NCBI GenBank assembly: GCA_902825865.1
Contig: CADECX010000014.1
Coordinates: 35,152-76,317 of the forward strand
Source of the DNA: an uncultured Alphaproteobacteria bacterium
GTDB taxonomy: Bacteria; Pseudomonadota; Alphaproteobacteria; Micropepsales; Micropepsaceae
Direction of reading: 5' to 3'
Length of the DNA stretch: 41,166 bases
Of this stretch, positions 27,584 to 36,169 are shown in pieces; within the stretch, counting starts at the first letter, position 1; each line of letters starts with the position of its first letter. The notes beneath the pieces are model-generated. The model was not told the DNA's origin and did not search any database. It worked only from the letters and a program-made list of their open reading frames with translations. The position numbers and the translations under genes are program-made.

Positions 27584-27648
27584 TTTGCGGCATATGAATG
27601 AAAGCGGCTGGCTCAAAATCGTCTCGGGCCACTCATAACAAAGGTCCG

Positions 27649-29727
27649 ATGAAACGGGCTTGGGCCAGGGGGAAACACAGAGTGCGTATGCGCCGCCTGC
27701 TTGCTAGCCGGATTGTGCTGTGCCTGTTCGTGGCTATGCAAGGCCAGCCCGCCTTGGCGCAACAAGGCGTCGACCGGTATCCGGCGGCTTTTTTTGCCGC
27801 CAACCAGCCCGCCACTGCCTACGAAATGGTGGTCTTGCTGCCCGGGTTTCATCTTCAGAACGGCGACGCCGCCGTCCGCGGTTTTTCCGGCACGGTCGGC
27901 AATGTCCTGATCGACGGCCAATTACCCACCAGCAAGGAAGACAGTGTCGAAGTTCTGCTGCGCCGCATACCGGCATCGTCGGTGGATCATATCGAACTGA
28001 TCCGTGGCGCCGCCGACATGCATGGCCATCCCGTGCTGGCCAATGTCGTGCGCAACAGAAGTGTGGCGCTGCAAGGGCGGGCTGAGGCAGAAGGCTCCAT
28101 CACCCACTACGGCACCACCGCACACAAAGCGGCGCTGCACTTGACGCGGCAGGGCGAGAGTTCGACCGCGGAATTGTCCGCCTCATGGGGCCGCGACCTC
28201 GGCATGATGAACCAGAACGGCTTTGGCGCGCGCGGGCGGTTCCTCCCCGAAGGCACGGCGCTGTTCCTGTCGGAATACAATTTTCCCAGGCTGACCAATT
28301 CCGCCGAACTCAGTTCTTCTTTCCGGCAGTCCCTGGCGGATGGCGAACTCTCCCTGGGCATGATTGTGAAACAGGACCGAATTTATTCCAAAGTCAGTGA
28401 GCGGATCTATTTTCCCGCTATTGCTTTGGCATCGGGGCTGGAAAGCAACCGGACACGCAATGGCGAAGGGCGGCTGGATTACCGGCAAGGGCTGGGCGAA
28501 CTGGGCCAGATGCAATTGTTTGCCGTGCACCGCCTGGAAGAGCAGGACGAGATCAGCCAGACGACCACCGTGGCCGGCACCGACATGTCGCGCAGCCGGT
28601 TCAACACGCGCGAGGATGTGGGGCGTCTGGCCTGGCAGCAGTCCCGGGGGGCGCTGAAGCTGCAAGCGGGGGTGGAAGGGGCGATCAATGTCCTGAACAG
28701 CCGCAGTAGGCTGACCGTGGGCGGTGCGCCGGTGATCCTGCCCGCCGCCAATATCAGGTTGGAGGAGAAGCGCGCCGAATTCTTCTCCACCGCCACCTGG
28801 CGCATCAATCCGGTGCTGATGTCGGAACTGGGCGCGCGCTACGAAACCTCGACTCTGTCCCAAAGCGGTGACAGCACCCTCACCAAGGATCTCTCCTTCT
28901 TCAAGCCGCGCTGGCTGACGACATGGAATCCCGCTCCCGGCCATGAGCTGCGCCTGCTGATGGAGCGTCAGGTCGGACAGCTGGTATTCCGGGATTTCGC
29001 CAGTTCGACTTCGCTCAACAGCAATATCATCACCGGCGGCAACAAGAATCTCGAACCGGCGCATAGCTGGAACATTTCGCTGGCCTGGGAACGGCATTTC
29101 TGGGGGCGCGGGTCGCTGGTGCTGGAAGCGCGGCGTGAATTCATCTCCCAGGTGGTGGATCGCATCCCCGTATTCGCGGGAACCAGGGTCTTCAACGCGG
29201 TGGGCAATATCGGCAACGGCACCCGCAATACGATCCTGACGAATTTTGTCGTGCCGCTGGACGAAGTGGGATTGGAAGGTTTGACCGTGAAAGGTGAGGC
29301 CGCCTGGCGTGACAGTCGCGTGCGCGATCCCGCCACCGGCCTGTACCGCCGGATCATGGGCGGCCAGACCGTTGGCGGCCCGTCATTCGCATTCAACACC
29401 ATGTCCGAAGTTACCTACGACATGCCGGAACAGAATCTGCAACTCGGCGTGACGGTGCACGATCATCTGACCACGCATGAGTTCGAGTACCGCATCGACG
29501 AGATCAGCACCAATTATCATGCCTATAAAATCGGCGTCTTCGCCGAATACAAGCCGTCGCCGGTCTGGACGGTGCGCGCCTTCGGCAAGGACATCGGCCA
29601 AACCGCCGCTTTCCGGAACCGTGACGTCTATGCAGGCCTCAGAGGCAGCGCGCCGCTGAGTTATATCGAGCGCCGCTCGTTGAGCAATGGCACGGTGGTA
29701 GGTGTGAATGTCCAGCACGATCTCTAG
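27649..29727 (+). CDS. TonB-dependent outer-membrane receptor
   Basis: 692 residues from the ATG at 27649 (AAAGG at 27640-27644). Starts at 27598 and 27688 are in frame; the signal peptide core lies at LLASRIVLCLFVAMQGQPALAQQ, so 27688 is also possible. The plug domain shows LLPGFHLQNGDAAVRGF, VLIDGQLPTSKEDSVEVLLRRIPAS and IELIRGAADMHGHPVLANVV. The remainder is a long series of beta-strands ending in VGVNVQHDL, with a C-terminal Leu rather than the usual aromatic residue. It is short for a sugar receptor. It imports a ligand through the outer membrane; its position at the head of a D-amino-acid operon suggests an N-acylated or peptide-like substrate. It overlaps the next gene by 20 bases. Confidence 0.85.
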   Translation: MKRAWARGKHRVRMRRLLASRIVLCLFVAMQGQPALAQQGVDRYPAAFFAANQPATAYEMVVLLPGFHLQNGDAAVRGFSGTVGNVLIDGQLPTSKEDSVEVLLRRIPASSVDHIELIRGAADMHGHPVLANVVRNRSVALQGRAEAEGSITHYGTTAHKAALHLTRQGESSTAELSASWGRDLGMMNQNGFGARGRFLPEGTALFLSEYNFPRLTNSAELSSSFRQSLADGELSLGMIVKQDRIYSKVSERIYFPAIALASGLESNRTRNGEGRLDYRQGLGELGQMQLFAVHRLEEQDEISQTTTVAGTDMSRSRFNTREDVGRLAWQQSRGALKLQAGVEGAINVLNSRSRLTVGGAPVILPAANIRLEEKRAEFFSTATWRINPVLMSELGARYETSTLSQSGDSTLTKDLSFFKPRWLTTWNPAPGHELRLLMERQVGQLVFRDFASSTSLNSNIITGGNKNLEPAHSWNISLAWERHFWGRGSLVLEARREFISQVVDRIPVFAGTRVFNAVGNIGNGTRNTILTNFVVPLDEVGLEGLTVKGEAAWRDSRVRDPATGLYRRIMGGQTVGGPSFAFNTMSEVTYDMPEQNLQLGVTVHDHLTTHEFEYRIDEISTNYHAYKIGVFAEYKPSPVWTVRAFGKDIGQTAAFRNRDVYAGLRGSAPLSYIERRSLSNGTVVGVNVQHDL

Positions 29728-31009
29728 CCCGTTGCCGGGCCGCCGCTGGCGCATCGGCGCTCTTCTGGGCGCGGGTGTTCTGGTCAATTACATCGACCGC
29801 ATCAGCCTCTCCGTTGCCGGGCCTCAGCTTCAGCGCGATCTCGGCCTGTCCCCGGAAGAGATGGGCTTTCTCTTCAGTGCGTTTTTCTGGTCCTACGCTC
29901 TGTGCCAGCTTCCGGGCGGGCTGCTGCTGGACCGTTTCGGCATCAAGACGGTGGGCCGCTGGGGCACCTTTCTCTGGACGGTGGCGTCCGCCATTACCGC
30001 CTTGGCCAGCGGCTATGCCGGTATCTTCGTGGCGCGTTTGCTGCTGGGGATCGCGGAAGCGCCCGGCATGATCGGCAATCAGAAAGCCACCGGACTGTGG
30101 TTCCCCAGAAACGAGCGCAGCCGGTCGACGGCCATATTCGATTCCGCCGCCAAATTCGCCAATGTCATTGGCGTTCCGATCGTCGCCTTTTTTGTCGTGC
30201 GCTATGGCTGGCGCTGGGGATTTGGCATATCGGCGCTGCTCAGCTTTGCTTACTTCGTCGCATACTGGCTGATGTACCGGGATCCGTCCCAGGACAAAAA
30301 CCTCAGCAAGCAAGAGCATGATTATATCCTGGCCGGAGGCGCGGTGCCGGAAGGCCTGCCGGCGGCGGGACAGGTCAAAGCGCTGGCCTATGTGCTGAGC
30401 AACCGCAAAGTCTGGGCCCATATGGTCGGCTATTCGGCCTATGGTTATTCCTTCTATCTCTTTCTCACCTGGCTTCCCGGCTATCTGGTGGAAACCTTGC
30501 ACATGAGCATCCTCAAGTCCGCCGCATTTGCCACCATTCCGTGGATTTTCGCGTCCTTGGCGGATCTGCTGATCGGCGGTTTTTTTGTCGACTATTTGAT
30601 CAAGCGCGGTTTTGACGAGAACAAGGTGCGCAAGGCTGTGATCGCAGGCGGCATGAGTGCCGGTCTGGCGGTGTTCGGGGCGGCTTACACCGTCGATCCT
30701 TTCTGGGCGCTGGTGTGGATCACCATCTCCTTGTCGGGCCTTTCGGCGGCGGCGCCGGTGGCATCTTCCATCGTCTCCTTGATCAGTCCGCGCGGCGCCA
30801 CTGCCACCGTCGGCGGCATCGTCAATCTGACCAACAATTTGATGGGTGTCGCGGCGCCCGTCATTACCGGCTTCATCGTGGGCCTGACGCATTCCTTTGC
30901 CGGCGCCTTCCTGGTTGCCGGTGTTGTTTTGCTGATCGGCATTTTCTCCTATGTTGTGGTGCTGGGCAGGATCGAGCCCATTCCCGATCTTCCGGAAACG
31001 AGCCCGTAG
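29708..31009 (+). CDS. MFS transporter of the D-amino-acid operon
   Basis: 433 residues with about twelve membrane segments. NYIDRISLSVAGPQLQ in helix 1, GLLLDRFGIKTVGRW in the helix 2-3 loop and LLLGIAEAPGMIGNQKATGLWFP place it near the ACS anion:cation symporters. It starts 20 bases inside the TonB receptor gene and ends two bases before the deacylase start. Inner-membrane uptake of the compound delivered by the receptor is the natural reading. It is only distantly similar to the MFS protein at 11571, so the two probably carry different anions. Confidence 0.88.
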   Translation: MSSTISSPLPGRRWRIGALLGAGVLVNYIDRISLSVAGPQLQRDLGLSPEEMGFLFSAFFWSYALCQLPGGLLLDRFGIKTVGRWGTFLWTVASAITALASGYAGIFVARLLLGIAEAPGMIGNQKATGLWFPRNERSRSTAIFDSAAKFANVIGVPIVAFFVVRYGWRWGFGISALLSFAYFVAYWLMYRDPSQDKNLSKQEHDYILAGGAVPEGLPAAGQVKALAYVLSNRKVWAHMVGYSAYGYSFYLFLTWLPGYLVETLHMSILKSAAFATIPWIFASLADLLIGGFFVDYLIKRGFDENKVRKAVIAGGMSAGLAVFGAAYTVDPFWALVWITISLSGLSAAAPVASSIVSLISPRGATATVGGIVNLTNNLMGVAAPVITGFIVGLTHSFAGAFLVAGVVLLIGIFSYVVVLGRIEPIPDLPETSP

Positions 31010-31011
31010 GG

Positions 31012-32598
31012 ATGCCCGCCGATACCATGATCCGAGACGCGCGCATTCTGGACGGGTCCGGGGCACCCTGGTTTGCGTCCGATGTCCTGCTGCAGGGCGG
31101 ACGCATCGCGGAGATCGGCAAATCCCTGGCAGCGGGCGGCGCGCGCATAATTGAGGCGCAAGGCCGTTTTCTTGCGCCCGGCTTTATCGACGCGCATTGC
31201 CATGACGACTTGATCTGCCTGCGCGAGCCGCAGCGGATTGAAAAGATCGCCCAGGGCGTCACCACTCTGGTGGTTGGAAACTGCAGTTTTTCTCTCTATC
31301 CCGCGACAAAAGCGTCGGCCGAGGGCCTGAGAAAACATTTTTCCACTTTGCTGGGCGAGGTCGCGCCCAGCGAAGTGTTTGAGAATTTCGCGGGCTACCG
31401 GGAGGCGCTCCACACACGCGGCTGTGCCTTGAATGTCGTTTCCCTGGTGGGTCACGCCGCGCTTCGCATTGCGGTCATGGGGCATGAAAATCGCCCCGCC
31501 ACGCAAGGCGAATGTGTCCAGATGCAGGCGCTCTTGGCGCGCCAGCTCAGCGCCGGTGCGGTGGGCCTTTCGCTTGGCCTTGTCTATCCGCCCAGCGCCT
31601 ATGCCCAGCGCGAAGAGCTGTTGGCGTTGTCGCGGACCGTCCAGGAGCATGGCAAGCTGCTGGCGGCGCATATTCGCGGCTATGAAGGCGATCTGCTGGA
31701 GTCCATCGACGAATTTGTCGATCTGCTGCGCGGGTCCGGTGCGCCGGGCCTGTTGTCGCATCTGCAATCGGCGGGCCGGCCGAACTGGGGCCAGATGGGA
31801 GAGGCGCTGGGTAAGTTGGAACAGGCGCGGGGTCAGGGCATCGACATCAGCTTCGACATGTATCCCTATCCCGCGGGCAGCAGCTATATCCTGCAACTGT
31901 TGCCGCATTATGCGTTGGAAGGCGGAATCGACGGTTTGATCCCGCGTTTGTCGAGGGGCGATTTCCGCGAAAGACTGCGCCAGTATCTGGAGGGTCCGCC
32001 AACCGGCGCGATGCCTTCCAAAGTGTCGTTAATCGGATGGGGCAATGTGCGCATCTCCGGTGTCAGCAATCCGGCGCTAAAGACATTGGAAGGCCTGGAC
32101 ATGGTCCAGGCGGCCGCCGGCCTGAACATCATGCCCTTCGATCTGTTGCTGCGGCTGATTCTGGAAGATCAGGGGCAAACCGGCATCGTGATGTTTCAGC
32201 TGGATGAAAAAGACCTGCACGCGGCTTGCACCCACCGGCTGCACATGGTGGGGTCGGACGGTCTGCCCAGACCCGGAACCAAGCCGCATCCCCGCGCCTA
32301 TGGCACCTTCCCGCGGGTCGCCGGGCGGCTGCGGCGTGAGGGCTGGTTTTCGCTGGAGGACGCGGTCTGCCGCATGACCTCGCGCGCCGCGGAGCGGTTC
32401 GGCCTCACCGGCCGCGGCCTGGTCCGGACGGGCATGGTGGCGGATTTGGTGCTGTTCGACGACACGATTCAAGATTGCGCTACCTTCGATTCCCCGACCG
32501 ATCTGCCGACCGGTATTGGGCATGTCCTGGTCGCGGGCGAAATGGTAATGGAAGACGGGAAAATGACCGGCCGGTTGCCTGGCCGGGTCTTGGGTTAA
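31012..32598 (+). CDS. N-acyl-D-amino-acid deacylase (amidohydrolase superfamily)
   Basis: 528 residues from the ATG at 31012; an ATG at 31027 is the alternative and gives the motif IRDARILDGSG at the very start. Metal residues: H62 and H64 in DAHCHDD (most relatives have HTHDD), Cys91 in VVGNCSFS as in D-aminoacylases, and Asp416 in MVGSDG, the catalytic Asp. Cytoplasmic, as no signal is present. It would release free D-amino acid and a fatty or acetyl acid from N-acyl-D-amino acids. RidA and a D-threonine-aldolase-like enzyme follow, which matches such a pathway. Confidence 0.88.
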   Translation: MPADTMIRDARILDGSGAPWFASDVLLQGGRIAEIGKSLAAGGARIIEAQGRFLAPGFIDAHCHDDLICLREPQRIEKIAQGVTTLVVGNCSFSLYPATKASAEGLRKHFSTLLGEVAPSEVFENFAGYREALHTRGCALNVVSLVGHAALRIAVMGHENRPATQGECVQMQALLARQLSAGAVGLSLGLVYPPSAYAQREELLALSRTVQEHGKLLAAHIRGYEGDLLESIDEFVDLLRGSGAPGLLSHLQSAGRPNWGQMGEALGKLEQARGQGIDISFDMYPYPAGSSYILQLLPHYALEGGIDGLIPRLSRGDFRERLRQYLEGPPTGAMPSKVSLIGWGNVRISGVSNPALKTLEGLDMVQAAAGLNIMPFDLLLRLILEDQGQTGIVMFQLDEKDLHAACTHRLHMVGSDGLPRPGTKPHPRAYGTFPRVAGRLRREGWFSLEDAVCRMTSRAAERFGLTGRGLVRTGMVADLVLFDDTIQDCATFDSPTDLPTGIGHVLVAGEMVMEDGKMTGRLPGRVLG

Positions 32599-32615
32599 CA
32601 GGGGAGAAGAGTGAC

Positions 32616-32990
32616 ATGCGTAAAGCGGTGATGGTTGAAGGCGCGGCAAAGCCCGGTGGGCATTATTCTCATGCCGTGATTGCCGACCGGCTTGTCTTTG
32701 TGGCGGGCCAGGCGGGGGCAGACCCTGCGACAGGCGTCATGTCGGACAAGTTTGCCGATCAGGTGCGGCAGACCTTGAAAAACATCCAGACAATTTTGCG
32801 TGGTGTGGGCTGCGACATGAAAGATGTCGTCAAGGTCAACAGCTATCTGACCGATGGCAGCCGCTTCCAGGAATATAATGCCATCTATAAGGAGTTCTTC
32901 CCGACCGAACCGCCGGCGCGCACTACCATCGGCTGTCAGATGGGCGGCATTCTGGTCGAGATCGATTGCATCGCCTTGCTGCCGTCCTGA
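32616..32990 (+). CDS. RidA-family reactive-intermediate deaminase
   Basis: 124 residues, the typical trimeric RidA length, starting at the ATG at 32616 behind GGGGAGAAG. The key arginine and glutamate are present: Arg102 in PPARTTIG and Glu115 in VEIDCIA, corresponding to the residues that bind the imine substrate's carboxylate and activate water. FVAGQAG and TLKNIQTIL are family signatures. It destroys 2-aminoacrylate and related imines produced by PLP enzymes or amino-acid oxidases. Here it would protect against products of the D-amino-acid enzymes around it. Confidence 0.92.
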   Translation: MRKAVMVEGAAKPGGHYSHAVIADRLVFVAGQAGADPATGVMSDKFADQVRQTLKNIQTILRGVGCDMKDVVKVNSYLTDGSRFQEYNAIYKEFFPTEPPARTTIGCQMGGILVEIDCIALLPS

Positions 32991-33002
32991 AGGGAGTCTG
33001 CG

Positions 33003-34061
33003 TTGCGGATTGAGGAATTAGACACGCCGGTTCCGGTCGTCGACCTGGATATCGTCGAGCACAATCTCAAGAAGATGCAGGCCTATTGCGACAGCCATGG
33101 CTTGAACCTGCGCCCCCATATCAAGACTCACAAGATTCCGGCCTTCGCGCATCGCCAGGTGGAATTGGGGGCAAAGGGCATCACTTGTCAAAAGCTCGGC
33201 GAAGCCGAAGTGATGATCGATGCCGGGTTGGATGATGTGCTTATTTCCTATCCGCTGGTCGGCGCCACCAAGGCCGACCGCTTGGCGGCGCTTTCGCGCC
33301 GCGCCAAGCTGCGGGTCGGGGTCGATTCCGGTCTTGCGGCACAAACCGTCGCCGCCGCGGCGCGCGCTTCCAATGCCCAGATCGGCGTGTTGGTCGAATT
33401 CGACAGCGGCAACAAACGCACCGGGGTCGTATCGGTCGATGAGGCGCTGAACCTTGCTATCCAGATCGAGAAATCGCCGGGTCTTCGGTTTGACGGCTTG
33501 ATGACCTATCCCAGCTCCGAGGCGACGGCGGAATTCGTTGCCGAAGCCCAGCACCGTTTCTCCAAGGCCGGCATCAAGATCGGCGTGGTTTCCGGCGGCG
33601 GCACGCCCAATGCCTGGCAGGCGCACAAGATAGCCGGTCTTACCGAGGTGCGCGTCGGCACCTATATCTATCAAGACCGCGCCACCGTCGCCGCCGGTGC
33701 TGCCGACTTTGATGAGTGCGCCCTTCATTTGCACGCCACCGTGATCAGCTGTCCCACCGCCGATAGGGCCGTCATTGATGCCGGATCAAAATCCCTGTCC
33801 AGCGATCGGGTCGATCCCGCAGCCGGGTCCGGCTATGGCTTGATCCGAGGCTATGAAGACGCGGTTATCGAGCGATTGAATGAAGAACATGGTGTGGTCG
33901 ACGTTTCCCGCTGCAGCCGCAAGCCGCAAGTCGGCGAGCGGGTGCGGATCTTGCCAAACCATGTTTGTGTGGTGAGCAATCTGCACGACGAGATCGCGCT
34001 GTCGCGGGGCGGGATTCTGCTCGATACCAAGCGCGTCGAGGCCCGCGGCAAAACCCGCTAA
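33003..34061 (+). CDS. DSD1/D-threonine-aldolase-type PLP enzyme
   Basis: 352 residues starting at a TTG (33003) with AGGGAG twelve bases upstream. The N-terminal alanine-racemase-like barrel has the PLP lysine in RPHIKTHK (Lys41). The C-terminal domain has the metal-binding pair of the family at PNHVCVVSN (His320 and Cys322). These enzymes split D-threonine or other beta-hydroxy-D-amino acids, or deaminate D-serine. Position after the deacylase and RidA supports D-amino-acid breakdown. Which reaction it performs cannot be decided from sequence alone. It ends ten bases before the stop of the opposing DUF3307 gene. Confidence 0.88.
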   Translation: MRIEELDTPVPVVDLDIVEHNLKKMQAYCDSHGLNLRPHIKTHKIPAFAHRQVELGAKGITCQKLGEAEVMIDAGLDDVLISYPLVGATKADRLAALSRRAKLRVGVDSGLAAQTVAAAARASNAQIGVLVEFDSGNKRTGVVSVDEALNLAIQIEKSPGLRFDGLMTYPSSEATAEFVAEAQHRFSKAGIKIGVVSGGGTPNAWQAHKIAGLTEVRVGTYIYQDRATVAAGAADFDECALHLHATVISCPTADRAVIDAGSKSLSSDRVDPAAGSGYGLIRGYEDAVIERLNEEHGVVDVSRCSRKPQVGERVRILPNHVCVVSNLHDEIALSRGGILLDTKRVEARGKTR

Positions 34062-34070
34062 GAAAATTCG

Positions 34071-34517
34071 TCAGGCGGCCAGCACTGCCAGGATTCCGAG
34101 ATAGGTCAGCTGATGCAACAGCTGATCCGCGCCGAATACCGCCCAATAAAGGCTTTGATTGATGCCGAGGCGAAAGTGCTTGTCGATATAGAGTTTCAGC
34201 CAATCGACATGATAGTGGATCAGGAATTCCACGGCCAGGATTGCCCCGATGCGTGCGGGTTCGTGTGACAGCAAGAGGATCGCGGGTAAAGAGCCCAAGG
34301 CATGCAGACCGGCATGGATGAATCCGGCGCGATGGCCGTAAATTCCCTTGTTGCGATAGAGGTAAGCCGTCTGCAGCACAAAATCGCAGAGGAAGTGTTT
34401 CACCTGGAACAGAACCAGGCTCCACAAAAGAAGTGAAAGGCCGGGGCTCAAGCCGCCAAGCTCCGCCGCCTGGAATTGCTGGTGAGGGAAGTCGTCAAGA
34501 CCGGCATCGACTCGCAA
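34071..34517 (-). CDS. DUF3307-family membrane protein
   Basis: 148 residues from a TTG at 34517; a TTG at about 34451 with GGAG upstream would give a shorter protein of about 126 residues that starts closer to the first membrane helix. Three or four membrane segments are visible, and the family motif KHFLCDFVLQTAYLYRNKG, then HAGLHALGS and FLIHYHVDWLK, identifies DUF3307. Function unknown; similar proteins occur in phages and bacteria. It converges on the D-amino-acid operon and is divergent from the cyclic-nucleotide-binding gene at 34617. Confidence 0.8.
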   Translation of the reverse strand: MRVDAGLDDFPHQQFQAAELGGLSPGLSLLLWSLVLFQVKHFLCDFVLQTAYLYRNKGIYGHRAGFIHAGLHALGSLPAILLLSHEPARIGAILAVEFLIHYHVDWLKLYIDKHFRLGINQSLYWAVFGADQLLHQLTYLGILAVLAA

Positions 34518-34616
34518 TACCCTTTCAGCATCGGGCCGAACAGCGCCAATAGCAAGAGTGCTGGCACCCGGGACGCCGATCCTTTAGGCTCGGGCGTCAT
34601 CCCATCTCAAGGCGGC

Positions 34617-35099
34617 ATGGTGAATCCCATCCTGGAGCTTTGCAAGTCTGTTCCCGTGCGTACGTTCGCGCCGGGCGCGTCCCTGCTCGCCGAAGGCAAG
34701 AAATCCGGGCTGCTGTATGTTTTGATCGACGGTGAGGTCGAGATCGTGAAAGGCGATTTCCAAATCAACGTGGTTTCCGACGCCGGCGCGGTTTTCGGCG
34801 AAATATCGGTCTTGCTGGACCTTCCGCATATGGCGACGGTTCGCGCCTTGTCGAAATGCCGTGCGCACGAGGTGCGTAACGGGGATGAATTCCTGAAGGC
34901 CCATCCGGAGATCGCGCATCATCTTGCCCAGCTTCTCGCCCGGCGCCTGCATGGCGTATCGACCTATCTTGTCGATCTCAAGCAGCAATTCGCCAGCCAC
35001 GAAAACCATCTTGGAATGGTGGACGATGTGCTGGAGAGCCTGGTCAACCAGCAGCATCAGCGCTTTGTGCCGGGCTCGGACCGGGATCCCGGCTTTTAG
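34617..35099 (+). CDS. Stand-alone cyclic-nucleotide-binding-fold protein
   Basis: 160 residues from the ATG at 34617 (AAGG at 34609-34612). Upstream in-frame codons exist but are not protein-like. A single cNMP-binding beta-roll is seen: FAPGASLLAEGKKSGLLYVLIDGEVEIVKG, then the phosphate-binding cassette FGEISVLLDLPHMATVRAL. The Gly-Glu is kept, but the usual Pro-Arg-Thr/Ala of the cassette reads Pro-His-Met, so the arginine that holds the cyclic phosphate is absent. A helical tail follows. There is no DNA-binding domain. It may sense another ligand or act as a protein-interaction module. It overlaps the 3' end of the opposing phosphoesterase gene by 56 bases. Confidence 0.8.
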   Translation: MVNPILELCKSVPVRTFAPGASLLAEGKKSGLLYVLIDGEVEIVKGDFQINVVSDAGAVFGEISVLLDLPHMATVRALSKCRAHEVRNGDEFLKAHPEIAHHLAQLLARRLHGVSTYLVDLKQQFASHENHLGMVDDVLESLVNQQHQRFVPGSDRDPGF

Positions 35100-35868
35100 T
35101 CAGCCAGTCGGGCAGTTGGTGCAATGGCTCCAGCGGGCGTTGCAGCGGCAGATCAAGATTCACCGATTGCACTCCGGCCAAGGAAATCCACACAGCCTCG
35201 CGCGCATCGGTATCGACGATGATATGGGTCGGTACCGGGCCGATCTGGTTGCCGCAATTGAACACCCAGGTCGCACCGATCCGGTCGGCCCATGAGCCAT
35301 CCTTGATGAAGGGCGCCTGGTGAATATGGCCCGAGAAAACGATATCGGGCCGGTATCGCGCGATCCATTCCGTCAGCTCGGCATCGCCGTAATACTTCTT
35401 GCCGTCCCAGCTGGTCGGTGAACCATCGGGCGGGGCGTGATAGACCCAGATCCAGCTCTTCTTCGGCTTGGCGCTGTCACGCGCCAGTTGCTCTTCGACG
35501 GCCTGCTTGGCGTTGGGGCCGTCCCACCAGGGGCAAACCGTGACGAGTATGTCGTCCAGCGCCACGCTGTCGCCATCACAGGCAATGCCCATCTGCTTGA
35601 CCCGGCGCATCCAGCGCGCGGACTTCTCGCCGTTGATGTCCCGCGAATCCAGATCGTGATTGCCCGAGGATGTGATGATCCTGGTGCAGTCCATCAACCG
35701 CCGGAGATATTTCAGGATGACGACGACCTGAACGTTGCCGTCGACGTGGTTTGAAATGTCGAGATGATCGCCGGCGATCACCACGGAATCAAAATCCGGC
35801 GCCACCGCCATCGTCCAGTCATACTGCTTAAGCGCGTAATGCAGGTCAGAGACCAGTAAAAATCTCAA
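35044..35868 (-). CDS. Calcineurin-type metallophosphoesterase
   Basis: 274 residues starting at a TTG (35868) preceded by GGGGGGCGGC. All metal-binding motifs are present: SDLH (Asp8, His10), AGDH, SGNHDLD, a later YHAPP and SGHIHQ. Such enzymes hydrolyse phosphomonoesters or phosphodiesters, including cyclic nucleotides in the CpdA branch. The insertion between motifs is unlike CpdA, so substrate is left open. It is cytoplasmic by appearance. The last 56 bases overlap the opposing cNMP-fold gene. Confidence 0.88.
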   Translation of the reverse strand: MRFLLVSDLHYALKQYDWTMAVAPDFDSVVIAGDHLDISNHVDGNVQVVVILKYLRRLMDCTRIITSSGNHDLDSRDINGEKSARWMRRVKQMGIACDGDSVALDDILVTVCPWWDGPNAKQAVEEQLARDSAKPKKSWIWVYHAPPDGSPTSWDGKKYYGDAELTEWIARYRPDIVFSGHIHQAPFIKDGSWADRIGATWVFNCGNQIGPVPTHIIVDTDAREAVWISLAGVQSVNLDLPLQRPLEPLHQLPDWLTKSRDPGPSPAQSADAAG

Positions 35869-36169
35869 GCCGCCCCCCGGGTTTTTTGGATCATAGCATG
35901 GGCCGGCCTTCAGCCCTTCCGCCGCAACGCTGCACTGGCAGGCGATGTTTCGGTCCGTTATCGATTTTGCGCTGCACCATCGGGCTTTCCGGCCCCGCAG
36001 GGACGTCCTGCGAAGAGCAAAGCGCTATTTGCCGCAGCGCTGATGTCACCGGGCCCGCACGGACAGGCCGATGCCCCGGCAAAGTGCATGCGGAACGAAC
36101 CGCTCCGCCGCTTTTTTGAGCAGGATCCAGCCCAGCCCGCCCTTGGACGCGGCGGCAATTAACGTAGGC
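35869..36169. other. 301-base intergenic region, no gene recognised
   Basis: Lies between the divergent phosphoesterase and cyclase genes. Reading frames here have no protein-like features apart from a 41-codon minus-strand frame without a ribosome site. A near match to the EcfG promoter, GAAAC-N17-CGTT on the minus strand (complement of 35926-35951, one mismatch in the -35 element), points at the phosphoesterase gene but is weak. Nothing else stands out. Confidence 0.5.

Noticed and set aside
35044..35868. A dedicated cAMP phosphodiesterase for the cyclase nearby
   Set aside because: The metal motifs fit any calcineurin-type phosphoesterase and the spacing differs from CpdA; proximity alone is not enough.
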